A stretch of DNA of 64,000 nucleotides, taken from NCBI GenBank assembly GCA_011525915.1, contig WYBM01000003.1, positions 50,568-114,567 on the forward strand. Direction: 5' to 3'. The translations under genes and the position numbers were made by a program. The notes beneath the pieces were generated by a model. The model had not been told where the DNA came from, made no database searches, and saw only the letters and a list, made by a program, of their open reading frames with translations. Positions 8,560-18,206 of this stretch are shown piece by piece; within the stretch, counting starts at the first letter, position 1; the number at the start of each line of letters is the position of its first letter. The stretch is from Ardenticatenaceae bacterium. GTDB taxonomy: Bacteria; Chloroflexota; Anaerolineae; Promineifilales; Promineifilaceae.

Positions 8560-10508
8560 GCCGCTGGCTGCGCCAACACCAACTGGCGATTACGGCCGTA
8601 CTCGTTGCGTGCTTTGCGCTGTGGCTTTACGCGCCCATCCGCCACTATCCCTTGCTGTATGACGATCTGTTAACCATCCGCCTGGTTAAGGCGTTGAACT
8701 ACGCCACGGTTTGGCGTCCCAACCCTGACTTTGGCTATTATCGGCCGCTGCTGTTTCTGCCTTACCTTTTTACACACAGCCTGTTTGGCTATTACCCCCC
8801 TTCTTTTTTGTATGCCCAAAACCTGGGGTTGCATGCCCTGGCCGCCGCCTTGTTAACGACCCTGGCCTGGCGCCTGTGGCAGCGCTGGCCGCGCGCCCTG
8901 GCTGCCGGGCTGTTGTTTGCCAGTTATCCGTTTGCTTACCAGGCGGTAGACGTAGCTGGTAACAACGTCTATCCACTGTTGGTGGTTCTGGTTTTGCTGG
9001 CGGGGCACACTTATCTGCAAGCCCTGACCGGGCACAGGGTATGGTGGGTGGTCACGGCCGTGCTCTTCATGTTGACCCTGCTCAGTCACGAACTGGCGGT
9101 TTTGTTTGGCGCTTTTGCCGCCCTGATGCAGTGGGCGGCTGCTCAAAGGGTGGAGATTACCCAGTGGCGCTTAAAGCCCGGCCTCCACGCGCTGGTTTTT
9201 AATCTTTCCCGGTCCCCGTATCTTCTCTTTTTGGCCAGCGGGCTGTTGTACATTCTCCTCTACCGGTTTTTGCCAACAGCCGAGGCGCTGCCTTCCGCTT
9301 CCGACAGCCCGTGGTGGCCAAAAGCGCTGTACTGGGGACAGGCGGCCGGCTACCCGCTGGTCTGGGTGGGGGCGCGCTGGTCTGTTTTTACGGCCGATGT
9401 GATTGTGGTCGGCAGCCTGCTGATCATGCTGGCGTGCACGGGGTGGGCGGCGCGCTGGCCGCGTAACCGCCTGGCGCTGCTGTTGGGTTGGGGCTGGTGG
9501 GGCATCACGGCCGTGCTTCTCACCCTCACCCTGCCTACCGATTATGTGCTGCATGGCCCTCGCCTGACGTACCTGGGCAGTGTTGGTATCAGTCTGCTGT
9601 GGGCGGTATTGTTGGATGCACTTTTTACCTGGCGGCGCGTGGGGCAGATGGTATGGGCGCTGGCATTGGCCGCCATGCTGCTGCCGGGCAGCCTGTTTGT
9701 CCGTGGGCGTATGGCCGCGCTGGCAGACCTGGGCACGGTGGTAGACGTGATGGCCAGGCACATGCTGCCCAGGCCGTTGGCCGAAGGTGTCTTGTTTGTC
9801 AATTTGCCGGCCTGGTCAGTCCCCGCGCACCCCACCTTTCCTGTAGGCGTAGAAATTGCAGCCCTCATGGGCCATCACCTCTTTGCGGAAGAGTTGGTAT
9901 GGCATAACCTGAACCAGGTGCGGCCGGTACGGGCCATCGGCATGGCGGGTTTGCAGCGAGACCCTGGCCATCCGTATGGCATCCATGACCAGGCAGAAGA
10001 TATGGGTGACGTGGCTGCCTGGGCACCGGCCGGTGCCCATGTCTTCATCAGCCAGTTCACCACCGCCGGGGTAGAAGCACAATACACCGGGCATTTCTGG
10101 CCGGGCGAGGCGGCCACCAACCATCTGGCGTGGATGGGTGATTACCGGCTTGTGACCGCCACGGCCGTGGCCTGTGAGGATACGCTCACCCTGACCACGA
10201 CCTGGCAGCTGCCGGCTGCCCCCGCGCCTACCACGTCTCTGTTTGTGCAAGCCCTGGCGGCCGACGGTCGTTTGGTGGGCCAGAACGATGGTCCCCCGCT
10301 GAACTTGCCGCCAGAAATGCTGGCGCTGCCTACGGGCTGGCTGGTGACAGACCGGCGCACTGTCTCCCTGGCAGACGCCCCAGCCGCGCTGCTTATCGGC
10401 GCCTATGATTACCTGAGTGGTGACCGCTTTCCGGCCACTGATGCCGGGGAACGGCCGTTGCCTGACAATGCCCTCCCCTTGCCCGTAGCTCCTTGCCCTG
10501 GTTCTTAA
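8556..10508 (+). CDS. Polytopic membrane protein, GT-C glycosyltransferase-like
   Basis: 650 residues with about 9-11 hydrophobic segments in the first 390 residues and a soluble C-terminal part. The first loop contains an acidic pair ('YDDLLTIR') followed by 'YYRPLLFLPYLF', an arrangement seen in GT-C-fold lipid-linked sugar transferases. No complete family motif confirms an activity, so substrate and reaction are unknown. The gene starts inside the stop of the LysM/SH3 gene (4-nt ATGA overlap), which implies translational coupling and a shared envelope role. A long minus-strand open frame inside it is a GC-rich shadow. Confidence 0.7.
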   Translation: MSRWLRQHQLAITAVLVACFALWLYAPIRHYPLLYDDLLTIRLVKALNYATVWRPNPDFGYYRPLLFLPYLFTHSLFGYYPPSFLYAQNLGLHALAAALLTTLAWRLWQRWPRALAAGLLFASYPFAYQAVDVAGNNVYPLLVVLVLLAGHTYLQALTGHRVWWVVTAVLFMLTLLSHELAVLFGAFAALMQWAAAQRVEITQWRLKPGLHALVFNLSRSPYLLFLASGLLYILLYRFLPTAEALPSASDSPWWPKALYWGQAAGYPLVWVGARWSVFTADVIVVGSLLIMLACTGWAARWPRNRLALLLGWGWWGITAVLLTLTLPTDYVLHGPRLTYLGSVGISLLWAVLLDALFTWRRVGQMVWALALAAMLLPGSLFVRGRMAALADLGTVVDVMARHMLPRPLAEGVLFVNLPAWSVPAHPTFPVGVEIAALMGHHLFAEELVWHNLNQVRPVRAIGMAGLQRDPGHPYGIHDQAEDMGDVAAWAPAGAHVFISQFTTAGVEAQYTGHFWPGEAATNHLAWMGDYRLVTATAVACEDTLTLTTTWQLPAAPAPTTSLFVQALAADGRLVGQNDGPPLNLPPEMLALPTGWLVTDRRTVSLADAPAALLIGAYDYLSGDRFPATDAGERPLPDNALPLPVAPCPGS

Positions 10509-10569
10509 AGGCTCATTCAACAAATTGTGAGCAACATGCGTAAAAGAGAGAGGTTGCCCAAATTTTAAG

Positions 10570-10598
10570 TTGACCATCTCCTGCTAATTTAAGACAAT
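10570..10598 (+). promoter_or_regulatory. Candidate sigma-70-like promoter of the secreted peptidase gene
   Basis: TTGACC at 10570-10575 and GACAAT at 10593-10598 with 17-nt spacing, in the 162-nt gap before the ATG at 10671. The preceding operon has ended, so a promoter is expected here; the match itself is moderate. Confidence 0.4.
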
Positions 10599-10670
10599 GC
10601 CCTATCCACGCCCGTGAGGGGCAAATAATTATCCTAGAGGTTGCGGAAGTTTACATAAGAGGTTACATAC

Positions 10671-13604
10671 ATGAAACGATTAGCAATTTTTACATCCCTA
10701 TTGAGCCTGACACTGATGATCTTGTTCGCTTTAACGGCGAAACCGGCACCGGCAGCTCAGGCACCCATCCTTGACTATGATTTTGTTGTGGTCAAAGCTT
10801 ATTATGATGATCTGGAGATGGTGTCTAACCTTACCCATGCCATCGAGCCCTGGGAAATTAACTTTGACAAACAGTACATTGTGCTGGATGTAGACGCTGC
10901 TGAATATTGGCAGCTCGAACGCGCTGGGTTTCGCCTGGAAATCGATGAAAAGCTAACGACCGAACTCAACATGCCACGGGCCCCTCTTGCCGGGCAAGGA
11001 GGCGGGATTCCTGGTTACCCATGTTACCGTACTGTGGAGGAAACCTATGACACGGCCGCCAACATTGCCACCAACTACCCTGACCTGGCCGAGTGGGTAG
11101 ACGTAGGTGATTCCTGGGAAAAAGTAACCCCCGGCGGCTTGCCTGGCTATGACATGATGGTGCTGGTGTTGACCAATGAAAACATCCAACGCACCAAGCC
11201 CAAACTGTTTATCACCTCGGCCATTCATGCCCGTGAATACACCACGGCCGAGCTGAATACCCGTTTTGCCGAATACCTGGTCACTGGTTATGGCAGTGAC
11301 GCTGACGCCACCTGGCTGCTGGACAACCATGAAGTTCATCTCATGTTACATGCCAATCCAGACGGCCGTAAACAGGCAGAAACCGGTTTGCTCTGGCGCA
11401 AAAACACTAATAACAATTACTGTGCCAACACCAACAATCGGGGGGCTGATCTCAACCGCAACTTCCAATTCCAATGGAACTGTTGTGGTGGTTCTAGCAA
11501 CAGCCAATGTTCAGATACCTATCATGGGGCCAGCGCTGCTTCGGAGCCGGAAACACAGGCCGTGCAAAATTATTTGTTTGCCAACTTCCAGGACCTGCGA
11601 GACCCTCCCATTGGTGCCGCCGCACCGTTAACCACCACGGGCATTTATATTGACATTCACAGCTACAGCCAACTGGTGCTATGGCCTTGGGGATTTGGTA
11701 GTATTCCCACTGGCAACGACACCGAACTTGTCACGTTGGGCCGCAAAATGGCTTATTTTAACAATTACACCCCGCAACAGGCCATTGATTTATACGTGAC
11801 CGATGGCACCACCGATGATTTTGTCTACGGTGAGTTAGGCATCCCTGCGTTCACTTTTGAATTAGGCACCTCCTTTTTCCAGGCATGTGGCACGTTTGAA
11901 AACACCATCTTCCCTGATAACCTGGCCGCCCTGGTTTACGCCGCCAAAGCAGTGCGCGAACCATATATCGCCCCCGCCGGGCCAGAGGCGTTGGGTGTGG
12001 CCGTATCGACGGCCGCCATAGCTGCTGGCACGCCGGTCACGCTGACCGCCACCCTGAATGATGTCCGCTACAATAACCAGAATGGCACGGAACCCACGCA
12101 AAACATTATGGCGGGGGAGTATTACATTGATGTGCCCCCCTGGATTACAGACACAACGCCGGTGGCCCTGCCCATGGCCCCGGCCGATGGCAGTTTTAAC
12201 ACCTCCATTGAAGGTGCCATTGCCGTCATTGATACCACCGGGCTGCCAGACGGCCGTCATACTATCTTTGTGCGCGGCCAGGATGCCAATGGGGTATGGG
12301 GTGTCTTTAGTGCCGTCTTACTCTACATTATTGACCCGGCCGTGGCCCCGATCATTGGGGGTGAAGTGACTGCCGCTGACAGCGGCCTGCCGCTGGCGGC
12401 CACCATCACGGCTAACACGATTTTCCAGACCACCAACAACCCCGGCACCGGCGTTTACCAGATGCAGGTTATCAGTGATACGTATACGATCACGGCCGTG
12501 CCTACTGATCCGAACTATGCCCCCAATACCGTCACCGGCATCGTCGCCCAAAACGGCCAGACCATTCAGCAAGATTTCCAGCTTTACCCCTACTGCGACG
12601 TTTTCTTTGATGATGTTGAATCCGGCGTCAATGGCTGGACGGCACAGTCTCCCTGGGCCATCACCACAGAGGCCGCGCACAGCCCCACCCATTCCTGGAC
12701 AGACAGCCCCGGCAGTAATTATGCCAATAACCGCAACGTGGCTATCACCTCACCTGTGTTTGACCTGACGGGGTATGAAAATGTGACGCTTGACTACTGG
12801 CAAATCTGTGACACGGAAGCGGGTTATGACTACTGCCGGGTAGAAATCTCCAGCGATGGCGGTGCTAATTGGAGTGAAGTGATCAACTTTGACGGGCCGC
12901 ATACCCAATGGGAAGAAATCAGCCTGCCCCTGCCGGCGCTGGACGGCCTGGCAAACGCCCGCATTCGCTTCCGCTTTACTTCTGATGGATCCATCACCGA
13001 TGACGGCTGGCATGTGGATGACATTCGGCTGCGCGCCGCCGGCCCCAATTGTGTGGATAATGTGGCGCCCAACGCGGCTTTTACCTCTTCCAGCCCAGAT
13101 GCTCTAGGGGACGCCACCACGTTTACCAATCAATCTACGGGCACAGACCTGACCTTTACCTGGGACTTTGGCGATGGCGCCACCAGTACTGACCCTAACC
13201 CCAGCCACACCTACGGCGCCGCCGGCAGCTACACGGTGACACTCACAGCCACCAATAACCTGGGCAGTGATGTGGCCACCGGTGTGGTGGACATTTTAGC
13301 GGCACCGCAAGCCAGCTTTACCTCATCCAGCCCCACAGAGTTGGGCAGCAGCACGGTTTTCACCAACACGTCTACCGGTGATGCCCTGTCTTATTTGTGG
13401 GACTTTGGCGATGGCGCTACCAGCACGGCCGTGAACCCCAGCCATACCTATGCCACCACCGACACTTTCACAGTGACGCTGACGGTGAGCAACGCGGTGG
13501 GCGGGGACACGGCCGTAGGGCTTGTCCAGGTCATCCCACCTGGCGGCACCAGCGGCTACGTCATTTACCTACCCGTCATCACCGCTGCCCTGCCAGAAGA
13601 ATAA
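10671..13604 (+). CDS. Secreted M14-family zinc carboxypeptidase with PKD domains
   Basis: 977 residues. A signal peptide (about 1-29, ending near 'PAPAAQA') directs export. The catalytic domain (about 115-430) shows the zinc ligands HxxE in 'HAREYTT' (His about 186, Glu 189) and a later His in 'DIHSYSQL' (about 329), the substrate Arg in 'ADLNRNFQF', and the catalytic Glu in 'FTFELGTSF' (about 397). Beyond it are a Big/CarboxypepD-like region, a MAM/immune-inhibitor-A-like jellyroll ('ESGVNGWTAQ' to 'GWHVDDIRL') and two PKD domains, each with 'WDFGDGATST' and 'PSHTY'. The tail 'YVIYLPVITAA' resembles short C-terminal motifs common on exported Chloroflexota proteins (from memory). It probably cleaves C-terminal residues from extracellular peptides. 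A strong hairpin terminator follows. Confidence 0.92.
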   Translation: MKRLAIFTSLLSLTLMILFALTAKPAPAAQAPILDYDFVVVKAYYDDLEMVSNLTHAIEPWEINFDKQYIVLDVDAAEYWQLERAGFRLEIDEKLTTELNMPRAPLAGQGGGIPGYPCYRTVEETYDTAANIATNYPDLAEWVDVGDSWEKVTPGGLPGYDMMVLVLTNENIQRTKPKLFITSAIHAREYTTAELNTRFAEYLVTGYGSDADATWLLDNHEVHLMLHANPDGRKQAETGLLWRKNTNNNYCANTNNRGADLNRNFQFQWNCCGGSSNSQCSDTYHGASAASEPETQAVQNYLFANFQDLRDPPIGAAAPLTTTGIYIDIHSYSQLVLWPWGFGSIPTGNDTELVTLGRKMAYFNNYTPQQAIDLYVTDGTTDDFVYGELGIPAFTFELGTSFFQACGTFENTIFPDNLAALVYAAKAVREPYIAPAGPEALGVAVSTAAIAAGTPVTLTATLNDVRYNNQNGTEPTQNIMAGEYYIDVPPWITDTTPVALPMAPADGSFNTSIEGAIAVIDTTGLPDGRHTIFVRGQDANGVWGVFSAVLLYIIDPAVAPIIGGEVTAADSGLPLAATITANTIFQTTNNPGTGVYQMQVISDTYTITAVPTDPNYAPNTVTGIVAQNGQTIQQDFQLYPYCDVFFDDVESGVNGWTAQSPWAITTEAAHSPTHSWTDSPGSNYANNRNVAITSPVFDLTGYENVTLDYWQICDTEAGYDYCRVEISSDGGANWSEVINFDGPHTQWEEISLPLPALDGLANARIRFRFTSDGSITDDGWHVDDIRLRAAGPNCVDNVAPNAAFTSSSPDALGDATTFTNQSTGTDLTFTWDFGDGATSTDPNPSHTYGAAGSYTVTLTATNNLGSDVATGVVDILAAPQASFTSSSPTELGSSTVFTNTSTGDALSYLWDFGDGATSTAVNPSHTYATTDTFTVTLTVSNAVGGDTAVGLVQVIPPGGTSGYVIYLPVITAALPEE

Positions 13605-13611
13605 TCTATCT

Positions 13612-13649
13612 AAAGGGGCGACACGCTTCTTTAGGCGTGTCGCCCCTTT
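13612..13649 (+). terminator. Intrinsic terminator after the peptidase gene
   Basis: A perfect 15-bp stem (13612-13626 with 13635-13649) and an 8-nt loop begin 7 nt after the stop codon. The stem base is A/T, giving CCCCTTT on the 3' arm, but the U-tract is short. Confidence 0.8.
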
Positions 13650-13670
13650 CCGCAAAGTGTCAAGCATGTG

Positions 13671-14564
13671 ATGGAATCAATAGATGAGGTAAGTCTTACG
13701 GCTATTTTACAAGGTAATGTCAATGGATTTTCAGATTTTGCCCAACGCTGTTCTCAGTTCTATATTGGAGAGACAATAAACAAAGAGCTACCGCGTATTT
13801 GGACGCCATGGGGAAGTATCAGGGGCAGATGCGAGAGTTTTGAAAGTTACGTGTTGAATGTGCCGGATGTCGAATTACGGGAGATGTTACTGATTCTTAT
13901 ACAAGAATTGAGGAAGCTGGACGACCTGAATGAACGTTGGGCCGAGGCTTTTGTTCAGTTTTTTGAGATGCCTATGCCCGAAAACTATCAGGAGTGGGAA
14001 AAGTTCCGACGTAAGATAGACCGGTACCGCAAGGCGAATGGACCAGGCTGGCTGGCTGTGCCGGTGTGCCGGCAGCTGGCCGCGCAAACCCAACAGGTCG
14101 TCGCGGCCATTGCGCAGTTTAAGCCACACATTGACCAGAAGCTGTCTCAGTTGTACGGGCACATCCTCATCACCGATGAGGAATTTGGTGACCAGCGCGC
14201 TAAAGACCTGATCGATGAGGCTGAAGGCGAGCTTGATCATCACAAAGCCATCAACATGCTGAAACGCGCCCTGCGCTATGGGCAAACGGGCATTCAGGCC
14301 AGCAAAGCCTATATGTACCTGGGGATGCGCTACGAAGACCTGGGGGACGCAGACCAGGCCATTGCCCATTATTCCCAGGCGCTGGCGGCCTGGGAACCCT
14401 TTGCCCTGCTTTATTTTTGGCGGGGCCAGCTCTATTATCAGCGAGGGCAATGGCCGGAAGCAAAAGATGACCTGGAAAAAGCAGTGGCCGGAGACCTGTC
14501 TTCTCCGGAGGATGAACAGGCCAGGGAATACCTGGCAGATATAGACAAACGCCTGCAGGCTTAA
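13671..14564 (+). CDS. TPR-containing protein of unknown function
   Basis: About 297 residues; ATG 13671 is preferred, GTG 13668 also possible. The N-terminal half (about 1-190) is helical, charged and not recognised; its opening resembles the N-terminal region of sigma factors ('AILQGNVNGFSDFAQRC') but no DNA-binding region is present. The C-terminal part (about 200-297) has about two tetratricopeptide repeats ('AYMYLGMRYEDLGDADQAI' and 'YFWRGQLYYQRGQWPEA'), a protein-protein interaction fold. It has no signal peptide or membrane segment. It stands alone between a terminator and a convergent gene, so context gives no role. Confidence 0.7.
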   Translation: MESIDEVSLTAILQGNVNGFSDFAQRCSQFYIGETINKELPRIWTPWGSIRGRCESFESYVLNVPDVELREMLLILIQELRKLDDLNERWAEAFVQFFEMPMPENYQEWEKFRRKIDRYRKANGPGWLAVPVCRQLAAQTQQVVAAIAQFKPHIDQKLSQLYGHILITDEEFGDQRAKDLIDEAEGELDHHKAINMLKRALRYGQTGIQASKAYMYLGMRYEDLGDADQAIAHYSQALAAWEPFALLYFWRGQLYYQRGQWPEAKDDLEKAVAGDLSSPEDEQAREYLADIDKRLQA

Positions 14565-14681
14565 AACTTGCCGGCAGCCGCGGGCGATTGTTACCTGGTC
14601 CCTGGACTATATACCTTCGATGGGCCATGTTAAGCCAGGGAAATATCTGTTTGCGGGAAATCTTCACCTACACAAAGCCCT

Positions 14682-15305
14682 CTACGGCACTGGCGTGCCC
14701 AACCCGGCCGTAATACGGGAGAAGACGTTGCCAATTTGCGGTCCCAACAGCGTTAATATGGCAATAGTAACGATGGGAATCACACACACGACGGCCACCA
14801 CCCCGACAATGGCCACAACGGCGGCCGTATCCATGCCGCTTGATTGGGTAATGATCTCACCATCGGGCCCCACCACGGTTTTTGTGGCCCCGGCAAACAA
14901 CCCCCGGTTGGTAATAAACCAGTAGAGAATATACCCAGTGATGGCCAGGCCCACGCCCGAACCACAGAGCAGAGAAATGGGATCCGTGCCCTCCGTAGTT
15001 AGCAAAAGGCCTGACAGCAGGCTGAGAAGATAGAGGACGGCCGCTAACGAATGCAGGATGATGACGATCCACCAGCCCCACAGGCGCATCTTCCAGACGC
15101 CAATGCCGGTAACAATGGGGATAAGGGCCATCAGGCCCAGGCACACGGACGCAAACAGGCTAAAAACGGCCGTATCCTGATTACCTAAGCCGCTGACAAA
15201 CACAAATAAGGCACCCACAATATAAACGGCACTCCCAAGCCATTGCAAGACGGCGTAAACCGTGGCACAGCCAGGCCGGTCAACCGGTTGATCATACACA
15301 TTCAT
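14682..15305 (-). CDS. Small polytopic membrane protein of unknown function
   Basis: About 207 residues. I chose the ATG at 15305 because AAAGGAGGG lies about 5 nt upstream; the open frame continues to 15371 without a better signal. There are about five hydrophobic segments: residues about 14-40, 45-70, 72-98, 113-135 and a C-terminal one ('AAVVAIVGVVAVVCVIPIVT'). I do not recognise the family; the fold resembles DUF4064- or DUF805-like four-to-five-helix proteins, but this is only an impression. It converges with the TPR gene and is the last intact gene before the composition change at 15.67 kb. Confidence 0.7.
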   Translation of the reverse strand: MNVYDQPVDRPGCATVYAVLQWLGSAVYIVGALFVFVSGLGNQDTAVFSLFASVCLGLMALIPIVTGIGVWKMRLWGWWIVIILHSLAAVLYLLSLLSGLLLTTEGTDPISLLCGSGVGLAITGYILYWFITNRGLFAGATKTVVGPDGEIITQSSGMDTAAVVAIVGVVAVVCVIPIVTIAILTLLGPQIGNVFSRITAGLGTPVP

Positions 15306-15529
15306 GGAATTCCCTCCTTTGATTTTCATAAAAATCACCAGCACGACAACAGACCGCATGGTAGCACACAACGCTGTTTACCTCAAGCCCCATCATCAAT
15401 AGGCGTGGCAATGGGAGACGTGTCAATCTGTTATGCGCATGTTTAGCCCGATTGCGTCGCCCTTACCCATATGTCACTGGCTGGATAGACACCTGCCGGG
15501 TATGATCACCCCATGTACTGGCATGCAAA

Positions 15530-15676
15530 ATGGGCAGGCAGACTGCCCTCGCCGGGCAAAATGCGCCGCTGGCGGTGAACGCCCTGTTGGCCCTGGCCCT
15601 GCTGCTGAGTGCAGCCGGCATGTTTTTGCTGGCCGCCGCCCCTGGTTTCCACGGTAATGCCCCGCTTTATTCGTAA
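15530..15676 (+). pseudogene. Possible truncated membrane-protein remnant
   Basis: In the 361-nt gap between the small membrane protein and the cluster, a 48-codon GC-rich frame encodes one strong membrane helix ('NALLALALLLSAAGMFLL') preceded by 'QTALAGQNAPLAV'. It stops exactly at the junction with the AT-rich cluster, overlapping the last bases of the FtsX gene. The helix is reminiscent of NuoJ-type subunits, but the match is too short to name. I infer the 5' stub of a gene cut by the island, with low confidence. The rest of the gap shows nothing recognisable. Confidence 0.3.
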
Positions 15677-18063
15677 GCAAGCGTTTCGTGAATACTGATG
15701 GATGATGCTCGATGAGCAGGTAATAATGTGGCTATAATAGACAACAAGATAATAGTGAATAACCACATAAACACGCCAGCTATAGAAAAACGATAAGTCA
15801 AAGGCGCTTCAAGCAGGGCTAAACCAACTTGTTCGCTGATTACCCAGCTAATAGGCAGCGCAAATATGACCCCAAACCCCCAGCTGATTATGCTGATGAT
15901 AACACCTTCTATGATAACAATTTGCCGAATAACCCCATTTGATGCCCCGATAGAACGCAAGATGCCAATTTCTTTCGTTCTTTCGAGAACATTAATGGTC
16001 ATTGTTCCTATCAGCCCTAATGCCCCAACAAAAGCTAGTAGGGCCGCCATAATTGATAAAAAAATGATAATCGGTGTAAACTCGTTGGTTAATCTTTCTT
16101 TTTTGTCTGTGATTGTTTCGCTTGTTTCTACATTCAAGTTTTGGGATGGCAAGTATTGTTCCAGTTGATTTTTAACGCTGTCTTGAAATTCTGGGGAATG
16201 ATTTGTGGTCACAATCTGCAGGCGATTTGCTTTATTTACTTGCCGTAATGCTTGGGATAAATCATCAAATGAAGTATAAGCAGTTGGTTCAGTCAAAGGG
16301 CCATTTAATAAACCAACAATCTCCCACCTGGTTTCTCTTTGCTCCATTTTAAGCGTAATTGTATCCCCGACTTTGAGGTCAGGTTCAAACTTTAGCAATA
16401 GAGAGTTAATAACAATTGCGTTTTTATCATCTGGCTGAAGCCATCTCCCTTCAATCAATGTGGGTTGCAACAGACTTGTGTTTTCATAGAGCCCAATAAC
16501 AATAAAATCATTCCCTTCCCGGTTATTTGTCCTGAGACGGCGGGCTCTCTCTATAATCCATGATTCGGCGGTCTCAATACCGCCTATCTTAGGCAATACA
16601 TCATTTAATTTATCAATTCGTTGCGATTGTTGCAGGGTAACTTCTACATCATATCCCCAATATTGGGAGGCAACATCCAATGTTTTGAGCGTAGATGCCC
16701 GGACAGTGAAGATAGCCATAAACAGTGCCCCGCTCAGGGTAAGCGCCGTTAATGTTAGGACCAAGCGCCCTTTGCGGCGGAATGTGTTTCTGAGAGACAA
16801 CAACAACGGCCGTGATAAACTCCGAATATTACTGATCAACTTATCAATGATGCTGTTGCCAAAATCTGAACCTTCTGTTATGCCATAAGAAGAAATAGCC
16901 TCCCGAATAGTAATCCGTGTACCAGCGTAAATGGGGCTTAGGGCTGCTAATAATGGGACCAACAAACCAATTGTCAATTGAACGATTAAGACATTGTTGG
17001 GGTAACTGTACGTAAGAATATCAAAATTAATTAGTTGACCAACATAACCAGAAGCAATGCGGGCGGCATAGGCAGCCAGAGGCACACCCAAAATCAGTGC
17101 ACCTATACAAAAAACAAGGATCATACAAAGGTACATTACAACGATTTGTTTTGTTGTGCCGCCAATTGCTTTAATGACACCAATTTCGCGTATTTGCTGA
17201 GTCAAAATCGCGGTGATGGTGTTTGTTAGTAAAAACATGCTGGAAAAGAGGGATAATACGCCTAATGCACCTAAAACAAGCACAATCGCTTGTATGACAG
17301 AGATTTCAGGATGCTGTCCAGGATTAGGTGAAATATAAACTTCGTTTACGTCGTATCCTAAATTTTCTATTTTGTCAGAAACAACATCAACAATGTCTTC
17401 AATATGATCTTGGTCTGTTTGATCGCCAGCGACAATAATGTGTAATTGTTCAAAGGTACGTGGGTAATCAAGCCATTCTAAGGTATCAAATGTCACATAG
17501 CCATAGGCTCGGCCTCGGATCTCTGCGGAAACTTGATTAATGTCATAGACTGTGCCCGCAATGGGTAATGCTCGTTCCAATCCTTCAGAGGTACGCACTT
17601 TAATGGGTTCGCCAAGGGCTTTATCAACAAAATTTAGAGAGGCGCGTTCAATCAATATCTCGCGATCTGGCGGGGGCCATGCACCTTGTACTGGGGTTAT
17701 AAGATTGGTGTCAATTTCATTGTAATCGGCCAAAGCATATACTTCCAGATTTTCCCACTCATTGGGAGCTGTTTCAAAGCGTAAGAAAACACGTCGACGC
17801 GCATCGACCGCAACAACTTCTGGCATGTTCTCAACGGCAAATACAAGTTCTTCATCAAAAGGAGGGTTTGTGAAAATTACGGCACTTGAGGGATTGACCA
17901 CTTGATAGCTGGTATTCATATCCTGGATCAAGATATAGCGAGCATTAAGCACTAACCCCACAGCAAATACACCAATCGCAATAGATAGTATGACCAGCAA
18001 GGTGCGTGTTTTATTTTTCCACAATTCGCGTAAGACTTTGCGCCATCTAGGACTAATTCGCAT
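15667..18063 (-). CDS. FtsX-like ABC transporter permease (MacB/LolCE type, two FtsX domains)
   Basis: About 798 residues. I prefer the ATG at 18063 ('MRISPRWRKVLRELWKNK'); the frame opens 16 codons earlier. The layout is N-terminal helix (about 18-40), large extracytoplasmic domain, three helices (about 255-390), a second 'RRKGRLVLTLTALTLSGALF' helix near 430, a second periplasmic-like domain and three C-terminal helices. This duplicated FtsX arrangement is typical of mechanotransmission ABC permeases. It has no ATPase of its own; the matching LolD/MacB-type ATPase gene is at the opposite end of the cluster. It is the last gene of the minus-strand block. Likely role: export or envelope handling of the product. 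Confidence 0.88.
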   Translation of the reverse strand: MRISPRWRKVLRELWKNKTRTLLVILSIAIGVFAVGLVLNARYILIQDMNTSYQVVNPSSAVIFTNPPFDEELVFAVENMPEVVAVDARRRVFLRFETAPNEWENLEVYALADYNEIDTNLITPVQGAWPPPDREILIERASLNFVDKALGEPIKVRTSEGLERALPIAGTVYDINQVSAEIRGRAYGYVTFDTLEWLDYPRTFEQLHIIVAGDQTDQDHIEDIVDVVSDKIENLGYDVNEVYISPNPGQHPEISVIQAIVLVLGALGVLSLFSSMFLLTNTITAILTQQIREIGVIKAIGGTTKQIVVMYLCMILVFCIGALILGVPLAAYAARIASGYVGQLINFDILTYSYPNNVLIVQLTIGLLVPLLAALSPIYAGTRITIREAISSYGITEGSDFGNSIIDKLISNIRSLSRPLLLSLRNTFRRKGRLVLTLTALTLSGALFMAIFTVRASTLKTLDVASQYWGYDVEVTLQQSQRIDKLNDVLPKIGGIETAESWIIERARRLRTNNREGNDFIVIGLYENTSLLQPTLIEGRWLQPDDKNAIVINSLLLKFEPDLKVGDTITLKMEQRETRWEIVGLLNGPLTEPTAYTSFDDLSQALRQVNKANRLQIVTTNHSPEFQDSVKNQLEQYLPSQNLNVETSETITDKKERLTNEFTPIIIFLSIMAALLAFVGALGLIGTMTINVLERTKEIGILRSIGASNGVIRQIVIIEGVIISIISWGFGVIFALPISWVISEQVGLALLEAPLTYRFSIAGVFMWLFTIILLSIIATLLPAHRASSISIHETLAYE

Positions 18064-18091
18064 AAAGCTAAATCCTTTTGTTCTGTTTGAT

Positions 18092-18205
18092 AGGTAATCG
18101 GCAACAATCATTCAGAAATAAAATCGCTTTAGGCGTTGCCGATTCCTCGAGGAAACCGCAAAAACATGGTGCGATAGATTTGCGAAAACTTTTTGCGGTT
18201 TACCT
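18092..18205. repeat. Hairpin repeat family R1, copy 1
   Basis: About 114 bp between the thioesterase stop and the FtsX start. It is two back-to-back inverted repeats: GGTAATCGGCAAC pairs with GTTGCCGATT, then GAAACCGCA pairs with TGCGGTTTACC. Its inverted, diverged copy is at 20975-21087. Confidence 0.75.
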
Positions 18206-18206
18206 G

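Noticed and set aside
9816..10577. Long minus-strand open frame (253 codons) opposite the GT-C-like gene, plus several others at 8770-9868
   Set aside because: GC-rich shadow frames: low-complexity Pro/Gln/His/Arg composition, no ribosome site, and the + strand protein has clear membrane segments and an ATGA overlap.
15530..15676. Calling the stub nuoJ
   Set aside because: Only one helix is available and many membrane proteins would match; no other nuo gene is near.
18064..18206. CRISPR array or rho-independent terminator at the R1 repeats
   Set aside because: There are only two dispersed inverted copies with no regular spacers, and the hairpins have no T-tract typical of a terminator.
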